Below are positions 46,801 to 54,100 of a stretch of DNA of 64,000 nt, piece after piece. The DNA comes from an uncultured Bacteroidales bacterium (GTDB taxonomy: Bacteria > Bacteroidota > Bacteroidia > Bacteroidales > Bacteroidaceae), in contig CACZJU010000004.1 of NCBI GenBank assembly GCA_902781515.1, forward strand, positions 159,088 through 223,087. The letters are read 5' to 3'. The translations under genes were made by a program, and so were the position numbers. Below the pieces are notes generated by a model. The model was not told the DNA's origin. It did not search any database and saw only the letters and a list, made by a program, of their open reading frames with translations. Every line of letters starts with the position of its first letter. Position 1 is the stretch's first letter.

Positions 46801-48530
46801 CGATGATGGACCTCTACGTCTATCGTAACCCGTTGCGCTGGGGCGACAAGCATCTGAACCTCACGTCTGCGTATGGCGAGGAGCTTACCTTCACGGCAAA
46901 GATTAAGAACTTGAGCGGACGTTCGCGTCGTTTCACTCTCGAAGGTCTTCCTCTCTGGATGACTGCCTCCGAAACCAGTGGCACGGTGGGTGCTCTCGAC
47001 GAGGAGACTGTCACCTTCACAGTTTCTCCTTATATTAATATAGGTAACTTCGAGGAATCTATCAGTCTTGTTGGTGAGGACGGTATGAACGAGCCTCTGC
47101 CCATCAGCTTGAAGGTGCGTGGCGTGAAACCCGACTGGGCTGTCGATGAATCTCTCTTGCACACCAACATCTCTATGAGCCTCGTCGGACAGGTCGTAAT
47201 CGACGATGAAGTGAAACACGATACCGAGGATATGCTGGCAGTCTTCAACGACAGTCATCGTCTGTTGGGTGTGGCACATATCGAATCAAATCCTACTGGC
47301 AATACAAATGAGGGTTTGGCTTATCTGAATATCTACAATGCCGACTACAGCGAATCGGCTCTGAACTTCGAGTTCTTCGATGCTTCAACAGGTGTAATTC
47401 ATGTATTGTTGAGCGATAGGGAACTCAAGTTCAAGAGCGATACCATCATCGGCTCTGCAACTGAACCTGTGAAGTTCGCTGCCAACAACGGCGTGGTGCA
47501 GGCCATTCAGTTGAAGAAGGGGTGGAACTGGTTATCGTTCAACGTAGAGCCTATCAAGAGCACTGTCAAGGAATTGCTGAACAATGCTACGAAGTGGCAG
47601 GTGGGCGATTTCCTGGAGGCCGAGCGTCCCGATGGCACCTTCAGCCTGTTGGGCTACAAGTCGAGCCGTAATCCGTACAATCCCAATTCGCTTATCTACT
47701 CTTGGGACTGCGCAGATTCAGTAGTGACTGTCGATCCGTGCAAGATGTATCGTTTCTACTCCATCGATAACAAGGTGGGCTATGTAGCCGGAAGCAGGTC
47801 TTTCGACCCGATTACCGTTCATAAGGGCTGGAACCGCATAGGCTATATCTCCAGATTGAACTTGCCCATTGGTACGGCTTTGGCTGAGTTTGCCGACTTG
47901 GGTACGGTGGGCGATATCGTCAAGAGCCAGAGCGAGTTTGCAGTGCTCACCACCGATGCTTACGGCAACCGTTCGTGGAGAGGAACCTTGCAGTATCTGC
48001 GCGTAGGCGAGGGCTACATGCTGAAGCACAATGCCGACAACGAAGTCCGATTCTACTATCCCATATACTTCAGCGCATCGCGCTACGGTGGCGTGGGCAA
48101 GAACAAGGCTCCGCGTCACGTCAACACCGGCAGCACCAGCATGACCGTCATTGCCCTTGCCGAGGGCATAGACATTCAGCCGGGCGACCGCCTCACTGCC
48201 TATCGCGGTGCTGAGGTCTGCGGCATTGCCGAGGCCGACCGTCAGGGTCTGTTCTTCCTCAGTGTGGGTAATTGCGATGAGGCTCAGAAGGGCTTGCGGT
48301 TCACCGTTGAGCGCGACGACGAACTGATAGCAGTTACAGACAACAGCCAGTTGAGCTACATACCCGATGCAGCTCTTGGTACTCTCGAAGAGCCTACGGC
48401 TATCCAGTTCCTTTCTACCGACAGCTTCGACGGCGAGGGCTGGTACACGCTCGGCGGCATCAAACTCAATAAGCGTCCTGCCCAGCGTGGTGTCTATCTC
48501 CACAATGGAAAAGTCGTTACGATTAAATAA
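37845..48530 (+). CDS. Giant multidomain surface protein with GLUG and LamG domains, T9SS cargo
   Basis: A 3,561-residue exported protein from the ATG at 37845. Order: signal peptide; fibronectin-like N-terminus; two GLUG-like beta-helix modules (about 494-618 and 781-888), each with the IENCH...GGIIG...IRNCLFDG pattern; carboxypeptidase-regulatory-like domains (about 1150-1318); a long central region of unknown fold; two LamG-like domains (about 2480-2650 and 2705-2860); an Ig-like segment; two KGWNWLSF/KGWNRIGY repeats (about 3223 and 3324); and a type IX sorting tail (YTLGGIKLNKR...GVYLHNGKVVTIK). Probably a cell-surface adhesin or glycan-binding scaffold; no catalytic domain was recognised. 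Confidence 0.85.
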   Translation: MKTKSLMKMTAWMVMLFLLIGWTSEASACKLEDTYRYNVTLEGTHQLRLKMPLYDKDDYDCWIVEGTVYIQPEGGSKETLFYYESQRDIDSGDYLPRIYSYRGVDGSMILYRDRGYSNVSIGTSKGNELCPCVDNQDYAIVNLLWDIPYKYRGKKVTISWSIHHNGNMTEYNKWISIDPTTISIPTAPQLQHPMIMDPMISYETGHPNQIMVPYMIATNKLQKMTAHYTEVYPSGSVNRTVTLPTTTSDFMRLPADVCIKDFYIESTYTDTEDKTQTTQSTKSDLPILHHPQALSASLQSNGKVMLRWKVNNFQWNDFSSTDTWEIQRNVTGDATNGQWTSLGQLNYDEKESEFTFEDENLMAFYQQAPVYYRVRRVITAVWGWTPESGYATTMLPATLALPAITEATVSRNSTWNDNEHSVMLKFKGRMLTDNFATATPEYDKNNYLVLRDSTDWKLFVQLVKEANGSKDVNAIMAADISTTYSVGTLSDAPYQGTFDGNGHTLTVNITDAKETASVFYKVKKCTIKNLRVTGTISGGMHSAGLVAYVDGISALTIENCHISTQITATGNANNAPHAGGIIGHGGSGTVAIRNCLFDGTVVADNVTGKDMNDSYVGAFLGWADNNWKINISYCLERGTYINFAHNGANYKYTGSPTCFGGTGNYNSNNWGETNTAIGLAPDQLASALSSKWKVEGGTVLPIMSTDEDDAHKTLIWDDRAKVVLNTYKYVENIDDNAFSISSEDDWNAFAAAVKASKGDYAVNCKLMTDITVSKPLEKYSGSIEGYGHTITLNLTESNLYYSLIRYGFSTINIRNLNVKGVVNGSNYCAGLIGMLGNDMANLTVENCHVSANISTSNDGYAAGFVANAGSGKVTLRNCLFDGNASFTGLNSYSMFASFVNRSHRTQDMTVENCLENGTYNGYNNVVAVGYYDGNSHKAWNGGMNLWTYSTNGFSEISHVGSITPAQLAANLGSQWQVKDDKVVPIQDNGLRYTERRELTNEERNKGQLIMDLQTSCVNHEFSLMVEPGESTMPLSVDSELKATKTETGDLAVYKFDNNVVMGNAKADTLQNAVSLSWECTRGQADFYRIKRYDKQAADQVETLEDNYTQTAYMDRTVRPQHTYVYIIEGVTQCEGENVSKATVEGCCTPTGMVRGYVRLTNGIGLPGYTVTATPVGNIDGAEIRTCETDSTGYFEIGGLVYQKYGEYTLTVSDTTRVASFDPQLISFDEDINLQTNIIFTQTNYYLFSGYVLYEGSSIPVSGVSFLRDGVKVVNSNGKPVTTDNQGAFEVSVPQGSHQIQVVKDGHVFLNDGFFITPDAKPDSTWHNWQKNVSEIYLWDQTKVNLQGRVVGGNDQGLLPLGQSLSKNNLGKDITIVMQLEGDNTSWIVRDQMNASVTERHEAYAHGKNDTTQVDAYRHRIEIHPDMKTGEYLLPMYPVKYKVTEVYAQGYPTLFQTGMVSETLDLNNYMDGDTATYSRIFHSQPTLDVWQFNGTQDRYYGIRQYTAMDNAGIRDTVVLWRKTDEGGKYTLGYPVFMAGASVPMFLSAREEYRYNNEAFGELDVVQLDGGRVIADNQLVGNDQTDEVELDDEGQGTYVFTPENLTFMLEDEMALRTLKFTLEYDGSFYDIQPIEAYIMAALTKPQGRRIIAGQNTHLIDILRDPPGAGSSAYIEKGSKISYSYNADYNVQMGVNMKVGVGSGANYYTGVWAGVGSGTIAGTTASSDNLGSLSYDLATAYYQDWNYEYEFETKEKISTSSNVKEVGMNSDIYIGMTDNVIVEDAVAVRAVNSAAMQRLLPGMGGKTTVNGHEFDVTGTAKVLARGWDAEKKDSVYLVRDEVMQLSSKINSTFAHSQSYLITELIPTLLRTRNALLMDSTTTSAYAQALADRMKRPVYVSKVAPSNPSFSMEKFYDTYKPTGVKDEWPDSIKALNAQIGTWVGFIAANEKEKLEAYDLVKIYDFDGRSEVEYSESFTTSEGLHRYWKIPSAVNLTGEDTFSRSTSNNSKYSMTNDDDYNIVAVDFKAGGVKFSINITPLFGFDFNYQNGKSEEYSKETGFTLSCDRKSSLTVAVYKTRELSSDSIAKLSALGGLNTFYKHVEDNLKDIYNGRPGSGNTTSYITSTTDVPRYRNLVFRTLAGATGSPWEEERRTMFYNPGTVLDQGTEQINKLRIWTETPSVSNVPYGEPARFTLYMVNESDLPDRVSHSFKFYSDDAANPKGAKIYIDGVPLNGGGADIWLEANEVIEKQVEVYAGAEYDYENLAICLFDEDDLAHIYTANISAHYVPAAGAVNISKPGDKWVVNTESAYDDDRKAYYLPVHIDGFDINFRNFDHIELQYKLSTQGDKDWVNVCSYYPNTEEGERLMALASGEKKLMDHDGYIDAFFYGEKDPIEQYYDLRAVTYCRHGNGYLTRSSNILTGIKDTRRPQVFGTPQPVDGILGIGDDIMLRFSEPIASNYLSPVNNFEVIGQTNSSNISLSTAVQFNGEGVGVSNASRNLEGKSFTVDVMLKPADNGKAMTVFSHGEEGKLLELGLTADRRMTAAIQYNDTVPAMIYTADEPCLFDGLEEVFYIFDTDVENEKTNIRFYNGTAKVGEFVYPNTYQGNGTMLLGMPMIDTILEESENYEGEMLEFRLWNRALTSTEMSNYRQKRLTGYELGLLDNYPLNEGKGDYSYNRTQGGSDLLLFGTTWKMPSGIGMKLDGKKGFRLNSRPFNRYSHQDYTLMFWFRTPDANGTLLANGKAVDEPGAQSHFRFGVLDGALSLNLSGRSIQSMKFVDDGQWHHVALTINRSRNVGNLYVDQKLSNTFAVDTIGGISGSLLAAGATYTSGETVEDAINGNIDEICMMEMALSENALKSYATSTPNGKEMGLLAYLSFSESQRQSDNDLRLMPSGVSLKRYKDTTTGEYTSQRDTIVSDDDLARCSDRTIYAPMHDNQKMENIKFSYVADGSNLLINLDVPEPDIEKTNVYIIVKEVADLQGNLMASPAMMDLYVYRNPLRWGDKHLNLTSAYGEELTFTAKIKNLSGRSRRFTLEGLPLWMTASETSGTVGALDEETVTFTVSPYINIGNFEESISLVGEDGMNEPLPISLKVRGVKPDWAVDESLLHTNISMSLVGQVVIDDEVKHDTEDMLAVFNDSHRLLGVAHIESNPTGNTNEGLAYLNIYNADYSESALNFEFFDASTGVIHVLLSDRELKFKSDTIIGSATEPVKFAANNGVVQAIQLKKGWNWLSFNVEPIKSTVKELLNNATKWQVGDFLEAERPDGTFSLLGYKSSRNPYNPNSLIYSWDCADSVVTVDPCKMYRFYSIDNKVGYVAGSRSFDPITVHKGWNRIGYISRLNLPIGTALAEFADLGTVGDIVKSQSEFAVLTTDAYGNRSWRGTLQYLRVGEGYMLKHNADNEVRFYYPIYFSASRYGGVGKNKAPRHVNTGSTSMTVIALAEGIDIQPGDRLTAYRGAEVCGIAEADRQGLFFLSVGNCDEAQKGLRFTVERDDELIAVTDNSQLSYIPDAALGTLEEPTAIQFLSTDSFDGEGWYTLGGIKLNKRPAQRGVYLHNGKVVTIK

Positions 48531-48531
48531 A

Positions 48532-48990
48532 ATGAAAGATATGAAAAAGACATTATTAGCAATAGCAGCCCTCGCCTTTATGGCGTGGGGCTGCGGCTCG
48601 GAGGAAGAGGTCATACCATCGTTGCAGCAGGGTTGGAATGAACGTCCCACCAATTGGGTTGCTCCCGATAATTCGTCCTTCGACCTACCTCCTATGAGCG
48701 TTCAGGTGCAACTTGGCGACACGCTGGCAGCCTATCAAAGTAGCGCCGATCTCATGTGTGCCACCATTAACGGTGAGATTCGTGCCGTAACGCCGCCGAT
48801 GTCCAACATGGGTGTTGTGTACTATCCACTCACGATAGTGGGTAACAGCAGCGATCAGATGGTGTGCCTGCACTACTATTGCGACCGCCTCCATCGTATC
48901 TACACCATCGAAAACTGGGCACAGTTCGATCCCTCTACCGCTCCCACAGGCGACAGCGGTATCTATCGTCCCAAGTTCGCAGAAAAATAA
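48532..48990 (+). CDS. Small lipoprotein downstream of the giant protein
   Basis: A 152-residue lipoprotein starting 2 bases after the giant gene's stop. The lipobox is AWGC. The mature part begins with Glu-rich sequence and then GWNERPTNWVAPDNSSFDL, with a compact beta-rich body containing VYYPLTIVGNSSDQM. It resembles a small Ig-like domain but no family is recognised. The tight spacing suggests co-expression with the giant protein, perhaps as its surface anchor or partner (inference). Confidence 0.75.
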   Translation: MKDMKKTLLAIAALAFMAWGCGSEEEVIPSLQQGWNERPTNWVAPDNSSFDLPPMSVQVQLGDTLAAYQSSADLMCATINGEIRAVTPPMSNMGVVYYPLTIVGNSSDQMVCLHYYCDRLHRIYTIENWAQFDPSTAPTGDSGIYRPKFAEK

Positions 48991-49032
48991 AATTGAAGAT
49001 TGAAAATTTAAGATTTAAGATTGAAAATTTGA
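48991..49032 (+). repeat. Six tandem heptamers between two genes
   Basis: Six 7-base units (AATTGAA, GATTGAA, AATTTAA, GATTTAA, GATTGAA, AATTTGA) fill the entire gap between the lipoprotein stop and the next ATG; the last A belongs to the start codon. Confidence 0.8.
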
Positions 49033-50468
49033 TGAAAAAAACTTTTTGCGTGATTGTGGCTTTGGCAGTCGCCCTGATTGTCAAGGCCGATAGGATTCTT
49101 TCTATTAATTCTGTGTCGGACTTGATGGCTTTCGCCACTAGTGTTAATAACGGTGACAATTATTCTGGTGCAACAGTAACCCTCAATGTTGATATCTCTC
49201 TTACAGCTCCGGTTGAACCTGTAACCTCAAATTGGTTTCCTATCAGCCCATTTGCTGGCACGTTCGATGGGGGAGGGCACACCATCTCCAACCTTTTCGT
49301 AAACACCGAACACGAATTCGCAGGTCTCTTTGGCGATATTAGTAGTGGTGCCATAGTCAAGGATGTGCATCTCCGCCGCAGTGGTGATGCCTCTATTACT
49401 AGCAAAGCTAATGTAACTCGTTATGTGGGTTCAATAGCCGGTCGTAATGCAGGAACCATCGTGGGCTGCTCTAATTCAGAACCAGTTAGTAGTGGTTCAA
49501 GTACTGTAGATTACGTGGGGGGAATTGTAGGTGAGAACGCCTCTGGTGGAGTGGTTCAAAACTGCTTCAATTTGGGAACTGTCTATAAAGAAGCATCTAC
49601 ATATATAGGAGGTATTGTTGGCAACAATGCTGGCATAGTTCAGAACTGTTTCAACAAGTGCTCAGTCGTTGTTGTTGGTGAGGACGTGAAGAGCTATCCC
49701 GTCTGTGGTAATAATTCCGGTTCGGTTACCGGTTGTTTCTATTCTGGCGGTGCTGCAGGGGATGCTACAGGAGTTGTTTCCCTTGCCAATGCAGACAGTA
49801 ATGATGGGACGCTTTCAACAAACAATGGACAGACGAAGAACCTGCTGCTCAACGATCGTACGTTAAGCACCAGTGGCAACTGGGTTCCCCTCTGCCTGCC
49901 GTTCAGTATTGCGAAGGGCAGCGTCGATGGCTATTCGCCCATTGCTGGAGCAACGGTGGTCGCGCTCAATAGTTCGTCATACAATAGCAGTACTGACAAC
50001 CTTAGCCTTCGCTTTGTCGAGGTCGATGCAATAGAGGCTGGCAAACCATATCTGGTGAAGTGGAACACTGATGTCAGCGGCATCAGCAATCCCGTCTTCA
50101 TGAACGTAATGGTCAGCAACACCACTAACAATGCAGTAACCGATTATGCCGACTTCGTGGGCTGTTTCTCTCCAGTCCTCCTCACTGCAAATGACCAGAC
50201 CGTGCGCTACATCGGTAGCAACAGTACTCTATATTATCCCACGGTCGATGTCAACATCAACATCAACTCATTCCGAGGCTATTTCAAGTTCCACGATTTG
50301 CCTGCCTCTGTCAAGTCCTTCTCCCTTGATTTCGATAACGAAACGGGAATCACTGAGATCACAGAGAAGACAGAGGCCACAGAGGCATGCTATGACATGA
50401 GTGGTCGTCGCATTCTGAAGCCTACAAAGGGTCTGTACATCAAGAATGGCCGCAAAGTGTTGTATTAA
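49032..50468 (+). CDS. GLUG-motif secreted protein with T9SS tail
   Basis: A 478-residue exported protein. The ATG at 49032 gives a signal peptide (MKKTFCVIVALAVALIVKA); earlier in-frame starts lie in the previous gene. GLUG-like repeats at about 70-245 (GTFDGGGHTISNLFV, VGSIAGRNAGTIVGCSN, YVGGIVGENASGGVVQNCFN, YIGGIVGNNAGIVQNCFN) form a beta-helix like those in the giant protein. The tail CYDMSGRRIL...GLYIKNGRKVLY is a type IX signal. Probably an adhesin-like surface protein working with its neighbours. Confidence 0.83.
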   Translation: MKKTFCVIVALAVALIVKADRILSINSVSDLMAFATSVNNGDNYSGATVTLNVDISLTAPVEPVTSNWFPISPFAGTFDGGGHTISNLFVNTEHEFAGLFGDISSGAIVKDVHLRRSGDASITSKANVTRYVGSIAGRNAGTIVGCSNSEPVSSGSSTVDYVGGIVGENASGGVVQNCFNLGTVYKEASTYIGGIVGNNAGIVQNCFNKCSVVVVGEDVKSYPVCGNNSGSVTGCFYSGGAAGDATGVVSLANADSNDGTLSTNNGQTKNLLLNDRTLSTSGNWVPLCLPFSIAKGSVDGYSPIAGATVVALNSSSYNSSTDNLSLRFVEVDAIEAGKPYLVKWNTDVSGISNPVFMNVMVSNTTNNAVTDYADFVGCFSPVLLTANDQTVRYIGSNSTLYYPTVDVNININSFRGYFKFHDLPASVKSFSLDFDNETGITEITEKTEATEACYDMSGRRILKPTKGLYIKNGRKVLY

Positions 50469-50507
50469 TTCTTAATTATTAATTCTTAATTATTAATTCT
50501 TAATTTG
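50466..50507 (+). repeat. Six tandem heptamers after the GLUG gene
   Basis: TAATTCT and TAATTAT alternate, starting with the TAA stop codon of the GLUG gene itself and ending 9 bases before the next ATG. Confidence 0.8.
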
Positions 50508-50516
50508 AATTTTGCA

Positions 50517-50687
50517 ATGAAGAGATATATCAAACCACAGACAGGCATTCACAATATTTGCAGCACTGCCCCCATGCTTACCAGCGTCAGCAACAATATC
50601 AACCTACAAGACGGAGGCGAAGGCAATGGTACTGGTGATTCCGCCCCTGAAGTCCACGAGGACAGAGGCTTCAGCATCTGGGACTAA
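50517..50687 (+). CDS. Short hypothetical peptide
   Basis: A 56-residue ORF starting MKRYIKPQTGIHNIC and ending EDRGFSIWD. No signal peptide and no recognised domain; the second half is rich in Gly, Asp and Glu. Short peptides beginning MKRYIKP are often seen next to secreted-protein genes in Prevotella, from memory. It is followed 4 bases later by a good terminator, which supports it being a real transcript end. Confidence 0.55.
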   Translation: MKRYIKPQTGIHNICSTAPMLTSVSNNINLQDGGEGNGTGDSAPEVHEDRGFSIWD

Positions 50688-50690
50688 CAC

Positions 50691-50716
50691 AAAGAGCACC
50701 TTCGGGTGCTCTTTTC
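50691..50716 (+). terminator. Terminator of the giant-protein/GLUG operon
   Basis: AGAGCACC (50693-50700), TTCG-type loop, GGTGCTCT (50705-50712), then TTT. Confidence 0.85.
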
Positions 50717-50793
50717 ATTTCCACAAGGTCTAGACCCTATAGCCATAAGACCTAGGTCTTGTTGTCAGAAGGGTAAAACGCGATGGGGGAGGG

Positions 50794-51024
50794 TTATTTG
50801 AGTTTGTTCCAGACGAGGAGGAAGACACAGGCGCCGACTACGGCTACTATGAGTTCGCCTGCCCAACTGTAGGCCTGAAGGCCGAACTGCTCGAAGAGCC
50901 AGCCGCCGAGGAAGCCGCCAATGACTCCGAGGAAGAAATTTACGAGGCAGCCCTTGCCCTCACCGTCGGTGAGCTTTGCTGCAATGAATCCTGCAAGGAT
51001 TCCGGTTATTATTCCGATGATCAT
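50794..51024 (-). CDS. GlsB/YeaQ/YmgE family membrane protein
   Basis: A 76-residue inner-membrane protein with three hydrophobic helices (IIGIITGILAGFIAAKL, CLVNFFLGVIGGFLGGWLF, ELIVAVVGACVFLLVW). The family is often labelled transglycosylase-associated and is linked to stress responses, but its biochemical role is not known. Its upstream side holds a long heptamer array. Confidence 0.85.
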   Translation of the reverse strand: MIIGIITGILAGFIAAKLTDGEGKGCLVNFFLGVIGGFLGGWLFEQFGLQAYSWAGELIVAVVGACVFLLVWNKLK

Positions 51025-51035
51025 ATTTTGTGAAT

Positions 51036-51140
51036 GGTTATTGGTTATGGGTTATTGGTTATGGGTTATTGGTTATGGGTTATTGGTTATGGGTTATTGG
51101 TTATTGGTTATGGGTTATAGGTTATGGGTTATAGGTTATA
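51036..51140. repeat. Fifteen tandem heptamers
   Basis: Fifteen exact-length 7-base units, mostly GGTTATT and GGTTATG in alternation, with GGTTATA near the end. The array lies between the GlsB-like gene start (51024) and the end of sprA (51156), leaving only 11 and 15 bases on either side. Confidence 0.9.
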
Positions 51141-51155
51141 ACTCTCCGCTCTCCC

Positions 51156-54100
51156 TTACCTCGTGAGGTTAACCTTCATGCTGAGGCCGAAGTCCTGAGT
51201 GATGGTGGGATAGGCCGATGCGGAGAGCAGGGGAGCGTTGCGCTGGCGGTCGTAGTAGAGACTGAGCGAAATCCAACGGCTGAGGGCGTAGGAGCATTGG
51301 AACGATGCCTTTATGGCCTTGTTGCCGGAGGTGGCTTCGGTGAGTCCTGTCTGTATGTCGCGGCGCAGAGCGTCCTGATTGCGGAACGAGAAGTCGAACG
51401 AGAGGTTCAGGGCGTGGGCGAAGTTGCTCTTGCCGCCAGACTTCTTGCCGGTGGAGGTATTCTGGTTCTTGTCGTCAGTCTTTTGTCCTTTTCCCTTATC
51501 CCCTTTGCCTTTAGCCTTTTGACTTCTGCCCTTGAAGAGTGAGCGGAACTGGAAGTCATCGATCTTGTAGCCCCAACCGAATACTGCATCGCGCGACGAG
51601 GTCTCGTTGATTTGTGCTGAGGTCATGGAGAGGGTGATGACGCGTGTGGTGCGATATTCAACCTTGAAGCTCATGTTGTTGTTGAGCGTGACGTTGAGAC
51701 CTGCCAGAGGGCTGAACGACTCGTTGATGCTGACGGTGGAGATGTCGTAGGGCGACGAAGGCACGTAGGTACCTGTGGTGGTGTTCTCCACGAAGCCGAG
51801 GTCGCTGCCCGTGAAGGCTTGCAGCCACGAAGAGTAGGTGTTGTAGGAACCGATGCTGTAAACCGACTTGTAGCCGTGAGTGATGTTGACGGACTTGAAG
51901 TGGTCGCGGAAGAAGGGCAGGGTGGAGAGACCGCGATATGTTAGCGTCCAGTTGGGCAGCATCTTCAACAGGGACGGGAATACGTCGAGGCTCGACTTGT
52001 GAGGATTGCCGCCGGTGTAGGCTGCCAGGAAGGCAGGTATCATGACGTCGCTGGAATACATTCCTACGGTACCGTTGGCAGGGTCGAAGGTGCCGCTGTA
52101 GCCTGAGCCCTGCGGATAGGTGACGCCCTGATAGCGGTTCTCTACGCGCTGCTGATAGATGGGCAGGTAGCTGCAGAACTTGTTGAAGGTCTTGGAGCGA
52201 TAGCCGTTGTGAGCATTGCCGTGACCTCCGAAGGCCGATTTCAGCGAGATTGTGGTCATGTTGAAGGAACCCGTCTCGGTGGTTGGGTTGCCCTTATACA
52301 TATATTGTATGGACTGGCTCTTGTTGCGAGTGTTGGACATCGAGATGTCAATCTTCAGGTCGGTGAATGGCTCCAGCGATGCCTTTATCTGAAGGTCTTC
52401 GGTGTTGCTGGTGGTGGCAGGTGTGGAAACGTTGTCGGCACAGAGCAGCCAGCCGCGCTCCTTGGCTTGGTCGATGTATGAGTCATCCACAAGTCCGAAG
52501 GCATATTTCAGTCCGGGCTGGAAGCCTCCAATGCCGCGGCGCTGACCGAGCATGCTGCCCACGTTGGGAAGGAAGCCTGGCAGAGCGAGTGAATATGTGT
52601 TGCGGTAGGACACGCTGACGTTGCGCAGCATCATGGCGAAGCGTGCTGCGGCCTGTGCTGCAGAGTACCACTTCTCGTCTTCGAGCTTGGGTTTGGCAAC
52701 AACGTTGACGCGCACTTTCATGGAGTCGAGGTTCTTGACGAGTATCTTGTTTTCGTCGAGCTTCTTGTACTTCAGCTTGTATTCGTGACCTGCAGAGTCG
52801 CGAGCGGTGACGATGATACGCTTCGACTTCTGGTTGTGAGTGATCGTAGTGGTGGTGTCGCGTCGCAGGGTGATGTCGCCGGCATAGCCCTTCTGCTGCT
52901 TGCTCTTCTGCTGGCTCACTCCCTTGGCGTTGGTCTGCTTCTGGGGTGTCTTGCTCTTCTGCTGTGCCAGGATGCTGTCGAGGGGCACACCCTTCTCCTT
53001 GGCTTCCTGCTTTGCCTTTTCGAGTTCGGCCTTGCGCTGCTCGGCTTCTTTCTTCTTCTTTTCGTCGGCCTTCTTTTTCTCGTCGGCTTTCTTCTTGGAA
53101 GCACTCTTTGCCTTGGAGGCTGTGAAGCGTTTGTTGGCTTCCTTCAGGAAGTTGGAGTGGTTGTAGAGCGTTTCCATTGCCAGCTTACCGTTTCCGTTGA
53201 TGGTGCGCTGGGTGTTGATGTTGTTGCCCAGCGTGCTGCCGTCATCGAGCTCGGCACCGCGGCGCCACGAATAATTGGCAGAGTAGGAGGCATCGGCCGT
53301 AATCCAGTCGAGTGCAGGTATCTTGTTGATGGGCAGTTTGTATGATAGCTGCGAGGTCTGACTGTAGTCGAGCGGACGACCAAAGTGTCGCAGACTTATC
53401 TTAATGGAGTCTTTCCAAGCCTGATACTGGTCGGGATATAGGTCTTTGTTGACAGGACCGTAGGGCTCCTCAATCTCGGCATGGGTGCCGCTCTGGAACG
53501 AGAAGTGGAGCGACTTGAATATGTCCCACTTGAACGAGAAGTCGCGGTTCCACAGGAACGACTGCGAGAAGGTTACAGGAATGCTCTGCGTGTTCTCCAT
53601 ATTCTCCACGTCGCGCTCCTGCAACTCGTAGTAGGTGCGCGTGAGGTCGGTGTTGAACGTGATGCTCTGAGGGAAGTAAGTGAGGTTCTGGTCCTTTACA
53701 ATCTGCAACCACTTCGACTTTGACTTGAGGTTCTTGAAGGGTTCCCATGCCTTCCAGTTGGGACTCCACGAGTAGTTCATGCCGGCACGCCACGAGCGGT
53801 CGTATTCATAGACGGTGGTCACACCCTCGCGAGTGGTGCTCTGGCGCGAATAGTTGAAGGTGAAGTTGGCTGGGTCGTAGGGCATCGGGTGCTTCTGTGT
53901 GGCAATGTTGACCTTTATGCCGGAGAACGACAGATTGCGCTGTGTCTGCTTCGTGGTGGTGAGCGAACGCAGCGAGTCCTTTTCCTGCTTGGTCTGCAAT
54001 GCATCGAGGGCGTCGCTCAGGAGCATATCGGTGTCCAGCGGATTATACTTGGGCTTCACCGTTTCCTGACTGAAGCTGTGATATACGGGCAGGTTTATCT

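Noticed and set aside
40404-47279. Long minus-strand frames (472 and 505 codons) in the giant gene
   Set aside because: The plus-strand frame is open for more than 10 kb with coherent domains; the antisense products look like composition artefacts.
51036-51140. Possible CRISPR-like array
   Set aside because: Units are 7 bases in direct contact, with no spacers and no cas genes nearby. The 23-bp array at 17838 also has no spacers.
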